Origin: Planctomycetaceae bacterium
GTDB taxonomy: Bacteria > Planctomycetota > Planctomycetia > Planctomycetales > Planctomycetaceae
Direction of reading: 5' to 3'
NCBI GenBank assembly: GCA_020638955.1
Contig: JACKHO010000012.1
Coordinates: 1-55,000, forward strand
Length of the DNA stretch: 55,000 bases
Below are positions 9,100-19,445 of the stretch, in pieces (the first letter of the stretch is position 1; each line of letters begins with the position of its first letter). The notes under the pieces were generated by a model, which saw only the letters and a program-made list of their open reading frames with translations, made no database searches and was not told the DNA's origin. The position numbers and the translations under genes were made by a program.

Positions 9100-9139
9100 A
9101 AAAAGACGAGGCGGCGCAGATTCGTTGATCTGAGCCGCC
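9100..9139 (-). terminator. Intrinsic terminator after the DUF1080 gene
   Basis: A hairpin with outer arms GGCGGC/GCCGCC (9110-9115, 9134-9139) and inner arms CAGAT/ATCTG, one G/A mismatch between them and a 6-nt loop. On the minus strand it is followed shortly by five Ts (complement of 9100-9104). It begins 25 nt after the DUF1080 stop. Confidence 0.75.
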
Positions 9140-9163
9140 ATGCAGAGCGGGGCGATTTGCCCT

Positions 9164-9826
9164 TTAGTCCATAACTTTAATCATGATGTCCTTGAAGGAA
9201 ATCGTCATGTTGTGCCCCCGGTGAAGTTGCAATGCGATGATGCCGTCTTTAGCTCCTTCGGGGTCATCGATGTCGACAGTCGTCACGCCGTTGAGCACCT
9301 GCGTAATGTGGTCCCCGTTGGCGGTAATGACGTACTCGTTCCAACCGTCCTCGTTGATAGCTCCCGCGACTTTCTTCTGCATCGCTTCGTCGAGGTTCAC
9401 GATAATGCCCCGGCCCGTCCGTTCGCCGTACAGAATTCCCAGGAAGTGGTTGTCTGCAATGTCCGCCTGATAACCGCCCACACAGAATGGAGGTGTTTTT
9501 CCTTCCTCGGCTTTCAGCTCTTCACTGCGGAATTGAACACCGCTGTTGCCTTTGTGGCCGTGCAGACGCCATTTCACTTTGAGCACGAAATTCTTGTATG
9601 AGCCATCTGACACGAGGAACGTGTTGGCCGGAATGTTCCCGTCGGTTGTGCCGACAATGGAACCTTCCTTGACTGACCAGTAATCCTCTGAACCATGCCA
9701 ACCCTTGAGGCTCTTTCCATCGAACAGCGACTTGAACCCGTCGTTGTCCTCCGCGTGAGATGTGCCTGCGCACAAAGCAGAGAAGGCGACGGCAAACAAC
9801 ATCGATAACGGCAGCGAACACTTCAT
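9164..9826 (-). CDS. Secreted DUF1080 (3-keto-disaccharide hydrolase-like) protein
   Basis: A 220-residue exported protein of the DUF1080 family, abundant in planctomycetes and related to concanavalin-like folds; some members hydrolyse 3-keto-glycosides. From the ATG at 9826 there is a clear signal peptide (MKCSLPLSMLFAVAFSALCA, cut near SHA/ED). The mature part starts with GFKSLFDGKSLKGWHG, the family hallmark, followed by WSVKEGSIVG, NSGVQFRSE and IALQLHRGHNMTISFKDI. The earlier start at 9886 would place 20 residues before the signal peptide and is unlikely. It lies downstream of the AIM24 gene on the same strand and ends in a terminator. The substrate is inferred to be a sugar. Confidence 0.9.
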   Translation of the reverse strand: MKCSLPLSMLFAVAFSALCAGTSHAEDNDGFKSLFDGKSLKGWHGSEDYWSVKEGSIVGTTDGNIPANTFLVSDGSYKNFVLKVKWRLHGHKGNSGVQFRSEELKAEEGKTPPFCVGGYQADIADNHFLGILYGERTGRGIIVNLDEAMQKKVAGAINEDGWNEYVITANGDHITQVLNGVTTVDIDDPEGAKDGIIALQLHRGHNMTISFKDIMIKVMD

Positions 9827-9931
9827 GTTGAAAATCCTGGCAAGGCGAATGGGAAAAGTAGTTTCGGTATTGGCAACGCACCACAATGTCGGGCCGACGT
9901 TGCGAATCGATGGAATTCAAAAAGTTGCGTG

Positions 9932-10600
9932 TTAGTTCTTCGACTTCACGGGGCGGAAGGGATAGGCCCAGGCGGCCAACGCTCTGGGACTCCGCGACTG
10001 GACCCACAGTTTTCCATGTCCCCGGAAGCGCAGGACGAGTTGATCGGAGAACAGGAAGGAGCGGATTTTCTTACCGCCCCGCACAATTTTGTATTCGAGA
10101 GAAGGTTCCCAGGCGACGGCGTATCCATTGTCGACAATGTACTCGCCATTCACGTCGATTTCTTCGGCGGCGCCGTAGCAGTTGAAGAACAGTTTACCAC
10201 GTCCATCAACCTTGAGGACGAACATTCCTTCGTTGAACAGGCCGCGCAAACCATCCCATTTGGCGTTGCACTTCACACCTTCCTCTGAAGCGAGATAGGC
10301 ACCCTTTTCGAGATACAACTCGTCGTCGATGTCGACTGCCACAATGTCGCCGGGGGCACCCGGGACGAGTCCAACTTCACCGGGGCCACCTTCTGCAGAA
10401 TAGATGTTTTGGAAGAATGATTCGCCAGTCAGGAAGGCACGGCTCAATCCCGCCATGACACCGCCACGTGCACTCGTTTCCGTTTTGATGGTGGGCGACA
10501 TCCAAGACATCGCACCCGCTTCCGCGACGATTTTTTCGCCCGGCTGCAATTGAACTTCGAGTGCAGAGTACGTCGGCTTACACAGCAATTGATAATTCAC
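9932..10600 (-). CDS. AIM24 / TIGR00266 family protein
   Basis: A 222-residue protein of the AIM24 (DUF124) family, a beta-helical fold of unknown biochemical function that is widespread in bacteria. Typical stretches are LQPGEKIVAEAGAMSWM near the N-terminus, GLSRAFLTGESFFQNIYSA (here its LTGESFF core), and PGDIVAVDID with YLASEEGV. The start is GTG at 10600 with AAGGAG exactly eight nt upstream, which decides the start. It precedes the DUF1080 gene on the same strand with about 100 nt between them. No membrane segment or signal peptide is visible. Confidence 0.88.
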   Translation of the reverse strand: MNYQLLCKPTYSALEVQLQPGEKIVAEAGAMSWMSPTIKTETSARGGVMAGLSRAFLTGESFFQNIYSAEGGPGEVGLVPGAPGDIVAVDIDDELYLEKGAYLASEEGVKCNAKWDGLRGLFNEGMFVLKVDGRGKLFFNCYGAAEEIDVNGEYIVDNGYAVAWEPSLEYKIVRGGKKIRSFLFSDQLVLRFRGHGKLWVQSRSPRALAAWAYPFRPVKSKN

Positions 10601-10655
10601 GTGTACTTCTCCTTGATACTGGTTTTCGCAGGACTCGAGTTACAGGTGTGCCAGA

Positions 10656-11390
10656 CTAGTCACGAATTTCCGCGTGACATTGGTCGCAAGCGATATTGGC
10701 TTTGTCGAACCATTGCCGTGCCGTTGTTCCGTCCTTGGCACGAACTGCGTCGGCAACTTTCATCATGTTTTCGCGATACTCATTCGACCAGCCCTGCCAC
10801 TTTGGGATGTCCGCATCGTCGAAGACTGGGCTCGTGTCGGCCAGCATGGCAATCGCCAGAACTGCCAGCGTCGTCGCATGCACAGGTTCGTCCGGCTTTC
10901 CACGAGGACGCTTCATGACACGGACAAGTTTCGCGTTCCTGGTATTCATCTCTTCCATTAAGGGATACATCTCGATGAGTTCATCCCAGGCGTGTTCGAC
11001 TTTGGACTCCGTCTTGCATTCACCTGCCTGAGCCTGCTTCAACACACCAAGTGCTTTCGTCGCACTCTGGAATGATTCCTCCTCGGCATACGACAAAGCA
11101 GCGTCGCGCAGTTGCGGTCCCTGAACCTTGGTTTCTTTGTTACCGGGATGTTCGGCAATCGCCTGCCCCATACAGGCAAGTACACCAATCGCCTGGTGAA
11201 TGGCCTTTTCGTTATCTTCGAACTTTGCTTCCTCGCCGAGCAGTTTTTCCAGCGTCTCGATTTGCCCGGCAACTTCCAGTTCCAGGTCAGCCACGGTCGC
11301 CACCTTTTCGATGGGAACAGGAGACTCAGCAACAACGCTTCCCACCATGATGAGTGTCGCAGCGGTGAGCAGGTGAACAAACTTCAACAT
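10656..11390 (-). CDS. Secreted cytochrome c'-like protein
   Basis: A 244-residue exported protein. It starts with a signal peptide (MLKFVHLLTAATLIMVGSVVAES) and is then almost all helical, ending with CDQCH at residues 235-239, a single covalent heme-binding CXXCH motif next to the C-terminus. A helical bundle with a C-terminal CXXCH is the layout of cytochrome c' family proteins, though this one is longer than the usual 130-150 residues and may hold two bundles. Periplasmic electron transfer or gas binding would follow from the family; neither is shown. It lies 55 nt upstream of the AIM24 gene on the same strand. Confidence 0.75.
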   Translation of the reverse strand: MLKFVHLLTAATLIMVGSVVAESPVPIEKVATVADLELEVAGQIETLEKLLGEEAKFEDNEKAIHQAIGVLACMGQAIAEHPGNKETKVQGPQLRDAALSYAEEESFQSATKALGVLKQAQAGECKTESKVEHAWDELIEMYPLMEEMNTRNAKLVRVMKRPRGKPDEPVHATTLAVLAIAMLADTSPVFDDADIPKWQGWSNEYRENMMKVADAVRAKDGTTARQWFDKANIACDQCHAEIRD

Positions 11391-11527
11391 GAAACGGCCT
11401 TCGGTTCAGGTCGAGTGTAAGGCTGGATTTTCGAACTCTTAGTCTAGCAACCGCAACCAGACTTTTCCCAGCCACTGGCAATTTGAATTGTCCTCTGCGA
11501 CGCGTTGTGAGGAACGCGGTTGCCGAA

Positions 11528-11899
11528 TCAAAGTGGCCGAACTGAAAATCGTAAGTCGCCCGCAGAGTTTCGACAGGTAATGCACGCCGACTCCCGGTTA
11601 TCCGCACACAACTCAATTTCCCAGCAGACTCCCTCATCGTCACTCGACTTTGGTGGGACCAACCAGTCGAAGCGTCCATGCATTCGACGTTTCACAGTCC
11701 CGCGATCGCCGCTGACGGGACCTTCATAAGTCAGGTAATGCGGGCGATGATCGAAGATTTGCTCTGCAGTGAGTTCACAGGCTTCATCCAGCCGCGGAAG
11801 CGATTGCAGACGCCACGTCAGCAGCACTCCTTCGTGCTCCAGCATGAAATCGTAGTGCAGTTCAGGCCAGTCATGTTCCAGAATGACGAATTGCGGCAT
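11528..11899 (-). CDS. Free-standing LigD-type 3'-phosphoesterase domain protein
   Basis: A 123-residue protein matching the 3'-phosphoesterase (PE) domain normally fused to bacterial DNA ligase D, where it trims 3' phosphates or ribonucleotides during end joining. The N-terminus has HDWPELHYDFMLE at residues 9-21, preserving the His, His and Asp metal ligands at the LigD spacing (HDxxxLHYD). FDHRPHYLTYEG and GDRGTVKRRMHGRFDW follow, like the family core. There is no ligase or polymerase domain. The ATG at 11899 lies 11 nt after the stop of the CBM9-like gene, so they are probably co-transcribed; the longer reading frame from 12103 only runs through that gene in another frame. The function in vivo is inferred. 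Confidence 0.78.
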   Translation of the reverse strand: MPQFVILEHDWPELHYDFMLEHEGVLLTWRLQSLPRLDEACELTAEQIFDHRPHYLTYEGPVSGDRGTVKRRMHGRFDWLVPPKSSDDEGVCWEIELCADNRESACITCRNSAGDLRFSVRPL

Positions 11900-11910
11900 G
11901 GCACGGTCCG

Positions 11911-12570
11911 CTAATCGGCTGACACGAGTTCGAGCGTCGACCAGAGGGAAGGATCGGCCGCGAAGGGGAAGTCTTCTCCGACGGAAAAGAAGTCGTGTCC
12001 CAAATGTTTGTCCCGAACATGGCAATAGAAACTGAGCCGCCCCAGTCGCTCTGGATCGAATCCGTAGAGCGTTTCCGCAGGAAACCAGGTGTCTACCTGC
12101 CATTCGGTTTTGGAAACCGTCGACGACTGGAGGAATGCGTCCGAACTTGCTTCGGGGGCATCTTCGCTGGCCCGCGGAACCGGAATTTGTCTAACGCAGG
12201 GCTCGAGTCCTGAATCTCCGCCGCCGACCGGGAGAATGTGAAACAGATGGCAATAGCGTGAGGCCCGGTGAATATTCTGCGTGTTGCGGGTGTCGATCCA
12301 CACCCGTACACCATCTGACGTCTCCGGAGTGTCTGGATGGGCTGCTGGCATTCCCATTGTTCCCTGAACTCGAACTGAAACGGCAAGCCCGTCTCGATTC
12401 CAGGCCATTCTCAGTTCGCTGAACGGAGCATTCCCGGATAGCGAAGAGGGAAATGGAACACGACAACTCTCCGGCAATTCTAGTAGTGGCTCTGTGGCAC
12501 GCGGGAGGGCGTCGATTCGGGGGACGGACAGCGTGGCGCGGAACAGAAATGGGGCGGGGACGATGGACAT
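11911..12570 (-). CDS. CBM9-like domain protein, unknown function
   Basis: A 219-residue protein without an obvious signal peptide. The central part (MAWNRDGLAVSVRVQG, then DGVRVWIDTRNTQNIHRASRYCHLF, given here by its VWIDTRN core, and later GRLSFYCHVRDKHLG) resembles the sugar-binding CBM9-like domains found alone in planctomycete proteins. Its ATG overlaps the stop of the upstream membrane protein gene (TGATG at 12568-12572), so translation is probably coupled, and the PE-domain gene follows 11 nt later. Function not known; the call is from fold-like pattern only. Confidence 0.6.
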   Translation of the reverse strand: MSIVPAPFLFRATLSVPRIDALPRATEPLLELPESCRVPFPSSLSGNAPFSELRMAWNRDGLAVSVRVQGTMGMPAAHPDTPETSDGVRVWIDTRNTQNIHRASRYCHLFHILPVGGGDSGLEPCVRQIPVPRASEDAPEASSDAFLQSSTVSKTEWQVDTWFPAETLYGFDPERLGRLSFYCHVRDKHLGHDFFSVGEDFPFAADPSLWSTLELVSAD

Positions 12571-13427
12571 CAGGCAGTTCCACCCGGCCCCGAGTGAAAT
12601 GGGTCGGACACTTCGATGCCGTCCACTTTTCTGGGTGCGTTGGCCTTTTGTTGCTCCCGCCGCTGCTGCTGTTCACGCCATTGCACGTAGACAACGGCCA
12701 GCAGAATGAGCGCGACAACTCCAAACACAATTCCGCCCAGCACGTTGAATCCGCCAGCGTCGGGTTTGGTGGGCGTCGCTATGTGCAGCGTGCGTGCCAA
12801 AATGTACGGGGCCTTGTGCGTGTGTGCGTCTTCGGCGTCGTAGTGGTACATCTTCAGAAAGTACCCGGAGACGGAAACACCATCGACCGTTTGGGTTCCA
12901 AGTTCCAAATTCTCGGGCTTCTCCAGGAACACAATGGTGGCTAGGTTTCCTTGTGCATCTTCTTCGAAGAACGAAGCCTCATAGACCTTGTCGATGCCGA
13001 AATCGTTTTTCAGCGGTTCATATTCAATGACCTGCAGCGTATGCCCTCGCAGGAACACTGGCTTTCCGCGAAACGCTCCCGGGTTGTCGAGCATGTCCTT
13101 GAACAACGGTACATGCGACTTCTCGAATCGTTCGCTTACGAACTTTTTTCCAGCCTGCCGGAGTGCCTCAGGCTTTGCCTCGCGAGCCAGATTCAGCAGG
13201 CTGAAATATGGTTCGTTATCCTCGGGACCGAGTCGCGAATTGTCTTTGACGTCTGACAGCCCAAACGCATTTGGACTGGGAATTACCTCGCCGACTGCAG
13301 GTGCGGCATCGTCTGCGTTTACACGGCAGCAGACAAACATTCCGAGTAACGTTCCCAGCGCGAGAACGTATGCGAAACGTCGAAAACCACAGTGTTGTGT
13401 GACACAGAAATGCATGCTGCGCATCAT
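12570..13427 (-). CDS. Exported single-pass membrane protein, unknown function
   Basis: A protein of about 285 residues from the ATG at 13427 (ATGs at 13424 and 13415 are equally possible; a TTG at 13442 is the earliest start). It has a hydrophobic export signal (YVLALGTLLGMFVCC), a periplasmic part of about 190 residues with PVFLRGHTLQVIEYEP and GVSVSGYFLKMYHYD, then one membrane segment (GGIVFGVVALILLAVVYVQW) and a short basic, Gln-rich cytoplasmic tail. I do not recognise the family beyond its planctomycete look. It is the first gene of the three-gene run with the CBM9-like and PE-domain genes and overlaps the former's start. Confidence 0.75.
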   Translation of the reverse strand: MMRSMHFCVTQHCGFRRFAYVLALGTLLGMFVCCRVNADDAAPAVGEVIPSPNAFGLSDVKDNSRLGPEDNEPYFSLLNLAREAKPEALRQAGKKFVSERFEKSHVPLFKDMLDNPGAFRGKPVFLRGHTLQVIEYEPLKNDFGIDKVYEASFFEEDAQGNLATIVFLEKPENLELGTQTVDGVSVSGYFLKMYHYDAEDAHTHKAPYILARTLHIATPTKPDAGGFNVLGGIVFGVVALILLAVVYVQWREQQQRREQQKANAPRKVDGIEVSDPFHSGPGGTA

Positions 13428-13943
13428 AACGTAGTGCTGCAAAAGAAACAGCGACGCGACGCAATCGACGGAGTCTTCCTCTGCGAAAACAGATCAGGAA
13501 ACGCACGTCAACTCTCAGCCATCAACACCATCCACAGTTTTTCGACAGAAGCAAATTCGCGCGAGAAAAATTGAAAGACCGTAATCCCTGATTCTGCCAA
13601 CACTCCGGTGCATGGAAGAAAGATTTTGTCGTCTTCATCAACTCTTCACGTTTGACTATCAAAATCTCAACGATAGCATCAGCCTCAGTGAATCGAATTT
13701 CTTCGGAACGATTCCTCTGTTGTTCACAGTGAAGCCAGGTCGGATTCGCAGTGACCAACCAAGGCAACTGAGCTGTGGGGCTCGCCGTGCCTGGACGAGG
13801 AGGGTTTCCATTTCCCCTATATCATCTCCAATCGCAACAACCCTGTGGAGGCGAGCTTTTCCATTGCGCTTTAATGGTGAAGTAAGCAACTGACAGGCGT
13901 TGGACTTCCCTACCGATTAGCCGGGACGGCTGAACGTGCGGAG
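13428..13943. other. Divergent intergenic region upstream of dnaA-like gene
   Basis: About 515 bases between two divergent genes. Three overlapping reading frames of 76-93 codons are present but none has a credible ribosome-binding site or family look. One sequence two mismatches from the DnaA box consensus TTATCCACA occurs near 13530; there is no cluster of boxes. I see no gene here. Confidence 0.5.
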
Positions 13944-15374
13944 ATGCTATGTACCAAGGGTTGCAAGATGCCGCCCGCTGATCCAAACACTCAGCACATT
14001 GATGCACTCAAGCAAGCACTTCAGCAAAAGGTTGGTTCGCGCCGGTACTCCCAGTGGTTCGGCGGGAATACTCAATTCTTGCTTGCCGACGACCAGCTCG
14101 TCGTTGAGGTTGCCAGTCCATTTCTGCTCAGTTGGATCGAGAAAAAGTACCGCCCGACTTTAGTCGATTTGGTTCAAAGAATTGTTGGACCTGAGGTCCG
14201 ACTGTCGTGCCGCGTCGGAGCCGGGCAGGTGGTCGTGGTGCAGCCTCCGTCAGATGACGTGACCGATGGCGAGCAGCCCGCTGCGCGTTCAGTCGCTCGC
14301 ACCACTCAACCAGCGACCAAACATTCTCCTGCGCGAACTGGCCGTCTGGCCACGCTGTCAGACTTTGTGATTGGTCCCTGCAACGAGTTGGCAATCGCCG
14401 CTGCAGAACAGGTTGTGGAGAATCCGCACGAGATACCGTTCGTCTACTTCCAGTCGACGGTCGGGAATGGCAAGACCCACTTACTCGAAGGGATTCTGCG
14501 TGAACTTCGGAAGTCCGGGAACGCGAAGTGCCCACTGCTGATGGGAGCCGAGCAGTTCACGAACTACTTCATGCAGGCCATGTCATCCCGCACGACTCCC
14601 ATGTTTCGTGCCCGGTTTCAAAGCGTGGATGTGCTACTGCTCGACGACGTCGATTTCCTCAACGGCAAACGGAGCACGCAGGACGAATTCCTGCACCTGG
14701 TGAAACAAATCCAAAGTCGCGGCGGTCAGGTCATTGTCGGTGGCAACTGCCACCCCCGCCTGCTGGATAAAATGCCGGACGAACTCATTTCAAGATTTCA
14801 GTCGGGACTGGTTTGCCGCATTGAATCGCCCGATGAAGAAACCCGTCGCGGGATTGTCGCCCGCCACGCGCAGCGCCAACGAGTTTCACTTTCACGTAAC
14901 GCCGTGGATTTCATCGTCAGCCGCTTCACGCGCAATGTGCGTGAACTCGAAGGGACTGTCAACGTCCTGGCCACGTGGTCGCGCATGACGGGCAAACGCG
15001 TCAACGGTTCCATTACCCGCGAACTACTCGGAAGGATGGAACGGGACTGTTTGAAGATCGTGCGGATGTCAGATGTCGAACGCGCCGTCTGCGATATGTT
15101 CGGCGTCACTCGCGAAGGACTTTGCAGCGACTCACGCAAGAAGACGGTGACTCAGCCACGTATGCTGGCGATGTATCTTGCCCGCCGATTGACGAATGTT
15201 CCCTACAGCGAAATTGGTGAGTATTTTGGTCGCCGGAATCACAGCACCGTCATTTCCGCCGAACGGAAAATCGAGAAGGAACTGAAGCTCGGCGGTTCGC
15301 TCAATGTCGGTGCGTCGCAGTGGGCCATTGAAGATGTGCTGCGAACTTTAGAAGAACGCGCCCGCGCAGTTTAA
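13944..15374 (+). CDS. DnaA-family replication initiator ATPase
   Basis: A 476-residue protein with all four DnaA domains: domain I (about 17-95, with YSQWFGGNTQF and SWIEKKYRPTL), a Thr/Pro-rich linker (about 96-135), the AAA+ domain (137-350) and the helix-turn-helix DNA-binding domain (365-450). Walker B is VLLLDDVDFLNGK (D234, D235), the arginine finger is in LISRFQSG, and sensor II is RNVRELEG. Oddities: the P-loop is QSTVGNGKTH (170-179), where the usual first glycine is serine, sensor I reads GGNCHPRLL instead of the common SSDRPP, and the DNA-recognition signature is GRRNHSTV rather than GRDHTTV. No dnaN, gyrB or recF neighbours. It may be the chromosomal DnaA or a paralogue. Start 13968 is also possible. 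Confidence 0.85.
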   Translation: MLCTKGCKMPPADPNTQHIDALKQALQQKVGSRRYSQWFGGNTQFLLADDQLVVEVASPFLLSWIEKKYRPTLVDLVQRIVGPEVRLSCRVGAGQVVVVQPPSDDVTDGEQPAARSVARTTQPATKHSPARTGRLATLSDFVIGPCNELAIAAAEQVVENPHEIPFVYFQSTVGNGKTHLLEGILRELRKSGNAKCPLLMGAEQFTNYFMQAMSSRTTPMFRARFQSVDVLLLDDVDFLNGKRSTQDEFLHLVKQIQSRGGQVIVGGNCHPRLLDKMPDELISRFQSGLVCRIESPDEETRRGIVARHAQRQRVSLSRNAVDFIVSRFTRNVRELEGTVNVLATWSRMTGKRVNGSITRELLGRMERDCLKIVRMSDVERAVCDMFGVTREGLCSDSRKKTVTQPRMLAMYLARRLTNVPYSEIGEYFGRRNHSTVISAERKIEKELKLGGSLNVGASQWAIEDVLRTLEERARAV

Positions 15375-15391
15375 AGATTTTCCCTTGCCAA

Positions 15392-16426
15392 CTACTCTTT
15401 GTCGCTCTTCGGATTGCCAAACATCCGGAACCAGCGGCTGTTGGCGAGTTTCTCTGAATCCTCTTTTACTTCTGCCGGCTTCGCTTCTGTCAGTTGCTGG
15501 GCCTTTGACATACTGAGAATGTGCTTCTCCAACTGCTGCTTGATTTGAGCCAGTTTGGAGCGTTCGCGTGCCAGCGAGGCGCGTTCCAGCGAGTTCGCAA
15601 CTTCCGATTCCCGCAGGTGCTTCTCCATCGCCGACTTTGCTTTCATCAGCGCAGTGTGCAGTTCTTCAGGCGAGTTCTCAGCCAGGTCGTTCCAGTCACG
15701 GGGGTGTGATTGTTGCTCAGCAACGCGGACTCGACTTATGACGTATGCAATGAACCGATCACGTTCGTCGATTGCGGCAATCAACTCTTCCTTGCTGGCC
15801 GTGTTTTCATTTTCAAGAGGTTTCGGTGGAGAAACTTCATCCAGTACTGAAACTTCTGCCTGAGAATCTGACGGCGCCGCATTGTCACTGCCTCCAGCAC
15901 CTTGTGCTGAGTCAGTCGACTGCGGTTTGGATTCGGTACCAACCGATGCGGACGCCTCTCCTTCGGCAGCACCTCCCATGAGCCGTGCTTTGGCCGCTTC
16001 CCAGAAGTCTGGTTTTCCGTCCCCCGCAGGAGCGCTCTCCTTCTTTGCAGGTTCCGCAGACTTGGATTTCTTCTCGCGCGATTCGGAAGTCGCACCGTTT
16101 CCACTGCGACCTGATGCGACTGCGAGTTGGCCACTTTCCAGGAGTCCCAGAATGGATTCGACCTGTTCCTCGATGCGCTGCAGTTGATCACCGGGATGGT
16201 TGTCCGGGAAGAGCTGCAGTAGGTCGTCCAGCTTACCATGAATTTCATCAACGCCGCCGGCGCCTGATGACTTTCCACCAGCCGTTGAGCGACCTTGGCC
16301 AGACCGCTGCAGGCGATCGTACTTTTCGGCGATTTCCTCAAGGCGGCCGGTCAGTGCCTGAATCATTTCGTCCTTCTCTGCAAGAAGGTCGACGAGTTCT
16401 GCACCAGCTTCGGGAGTCTTAGACAT
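15392..16426 (-). CDS. Coiled-coil protein with low-complexity centre, unknown function
   Basis: A 344-residue soluble protein from the ATG at 16426. Residues 1-45 are charged and helical (AELVDLLAEKDEMIQALTGRLEEI, shown by its EKDEMIQALTG part), the centre (about 115-235) is a Ser/Ala/Gly/Lys/Glu-rich disordered stretch, and the C-terminal third is a long predicted coiled coil (EKHLRESEVANSLERASLARERSKLAQIKQQLEKHIL, shown here only by its heptad character). It ends in SRWFRMFG. Not assigned to any family. It converges with the DnaA-like gene with 17 nt between stops. An upstream start at 16498 is possible but not needed. A structural or scaffolding role would be a guess. Confidence 0.75.
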   Translation of the reverse strand: MSKTPEAGAELVDLLAEKDEMIQALTGRLEEIAEKYDRLQRSGQGRSTAGGKSSGAGGVDEIHGKLDDLLQLFPDNHPGDQLQRIEEQVESILGLLESGQLAVASGRSGNGATSESREKKSKSAEPAKKESAPAGDGKPDFWEAAKARLMGGAAEGEASASVGTESKPQSTDSAQGAGGSDNAAPSDSQAEVSVLDEVSPPKPLENENTASKEELIAAIDERDRFIAYVISRVRVAEQQSHPRDWNDLAENSPEELHTALMKAKSAMEKHLRESEVANSLERASLARERSKLAQIKQQLEKHILSMSKAQQLTEAKPAEVKEDSEKLANSRWFRMFGNPKSDKE

Positions 16427-16565
16427 GATTCGAAACAAATCGATTTGGAGGGGAAACAAGGCCGCTGTTTGACCGTAGGTCATGTTTCCGTTTCGCAACG
16501 TTGTTGGTCGCCGCCGTCCGAATTGAATTGCTGGAATGTTCTAGGCCATGTACCGATTGGTGCGG

Positions 16566-16772
16566 TTATTGGGACCGTTTGGCCTTCGCCCGCCCTTCTT
16601 GCCGACGTGAATGCGGATTTCGTTTGACGTCCGCGAATTCAGCCGTCGTGTTTTGCTCATCCGGCCAGGGAGCTGGAAATTCGCGTTCTGCAATTTGAAA
16701 GTCGTGCCGCCAGTCGAACGGCGATAGGCGGGGATCCTGGTCCAACCAGCCGATGCGTACCTGTTTCACCAT
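16566..16772 (-). CDS. Small basic protein, hypothetical
   Basis: A 68-codon frame starting at the ATG at 16772, preceded by GGAG with a 7-nt gap, which is the main reason for listing it. The product (MVKQVRIGWLDQDPRL...) is rich in Trp, Arg and Asp/Glu and ends in a basic tail (RRQEGRAKAKRSQ) that could bind nucleic acid. No family is recognised. It lies upstream of the coiled-coil gene on the same strand. A chance frame is possible. Confidence 0.45.
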   Translation of the reverse strand: MVKQVRIGWLDQDPRLSPFDWRHDFQIAEREFPAPWPDEQNTTAEFADVKRNPHSRRQEGRAKAKRSQ

Positions 16773-17133
16773 GAGAATTCTCCGCAGCCAGGTGAGGGGA
16801 TGTAGTGCATCGAAGGGCGACATCCGTGCCGCAGAAAGCTCCTGCCGACCTTCGACGCATGCGTGTGGCATCATCCCTGACTTTATGGCCCTGCGTGGCC
16901 ATCACCAATGTCCCATGGGTGATTCAACGAACACCGCCTTGCGTCCTCAAAACTTGGTGAGGAGGTTGCGCGCTATATCAGCTCCGTTGGATGACGAAAA
17001 CGAAAGATGAGTAGACAGTGCAGTAGAAGCAGTTGTTCGGCAGGAGCAGGAAGAAACATCCAGCGCACAAAAAAAACAGCACAGAGAGTTCTCTGTGCTG
17101 TCGACGCAAATCAGGTTGTGCTGGCTACGGACT
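16773..17133. other. Intergenic region with GH2 terminator
   Basis: About 360 bases with no convincing gene. The only clear element is the terminator at 17069-17101. The remaining part may hold the promoter of the small minus-strand gene, but I found no good -35/-10 pair. Confidence 0.5.
17069..17101 (-). terminator. Strong intrinsic terminator after the GH2 gene
   Basis: Arms ACAGCACAGAG (17076-17086) and its exact complement (17091-17101) with a 4-nt loop; on the minus strand eight Ts (complement of 17069-17076) follow directly. It starts 33 nt after the stop of the GH2 gene. This is the textbook arrangement. Confidence 0.93.
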
Positions 17134-19398
<2,265 letters not shown>

Positions 19399-19445
19399 GA
19401 GTTCTTTATCGTAACAGTTGAGCGAATGTTCGATTGTGTGATGAT

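Noticed and set aside
13500..13943. A replication origin next to the dnaA-like gene
   Set aside because: Only one weak DnaA-box-like sequence (two mismatches) is present, and no AT-rich unwinding element or box cluster is seen.
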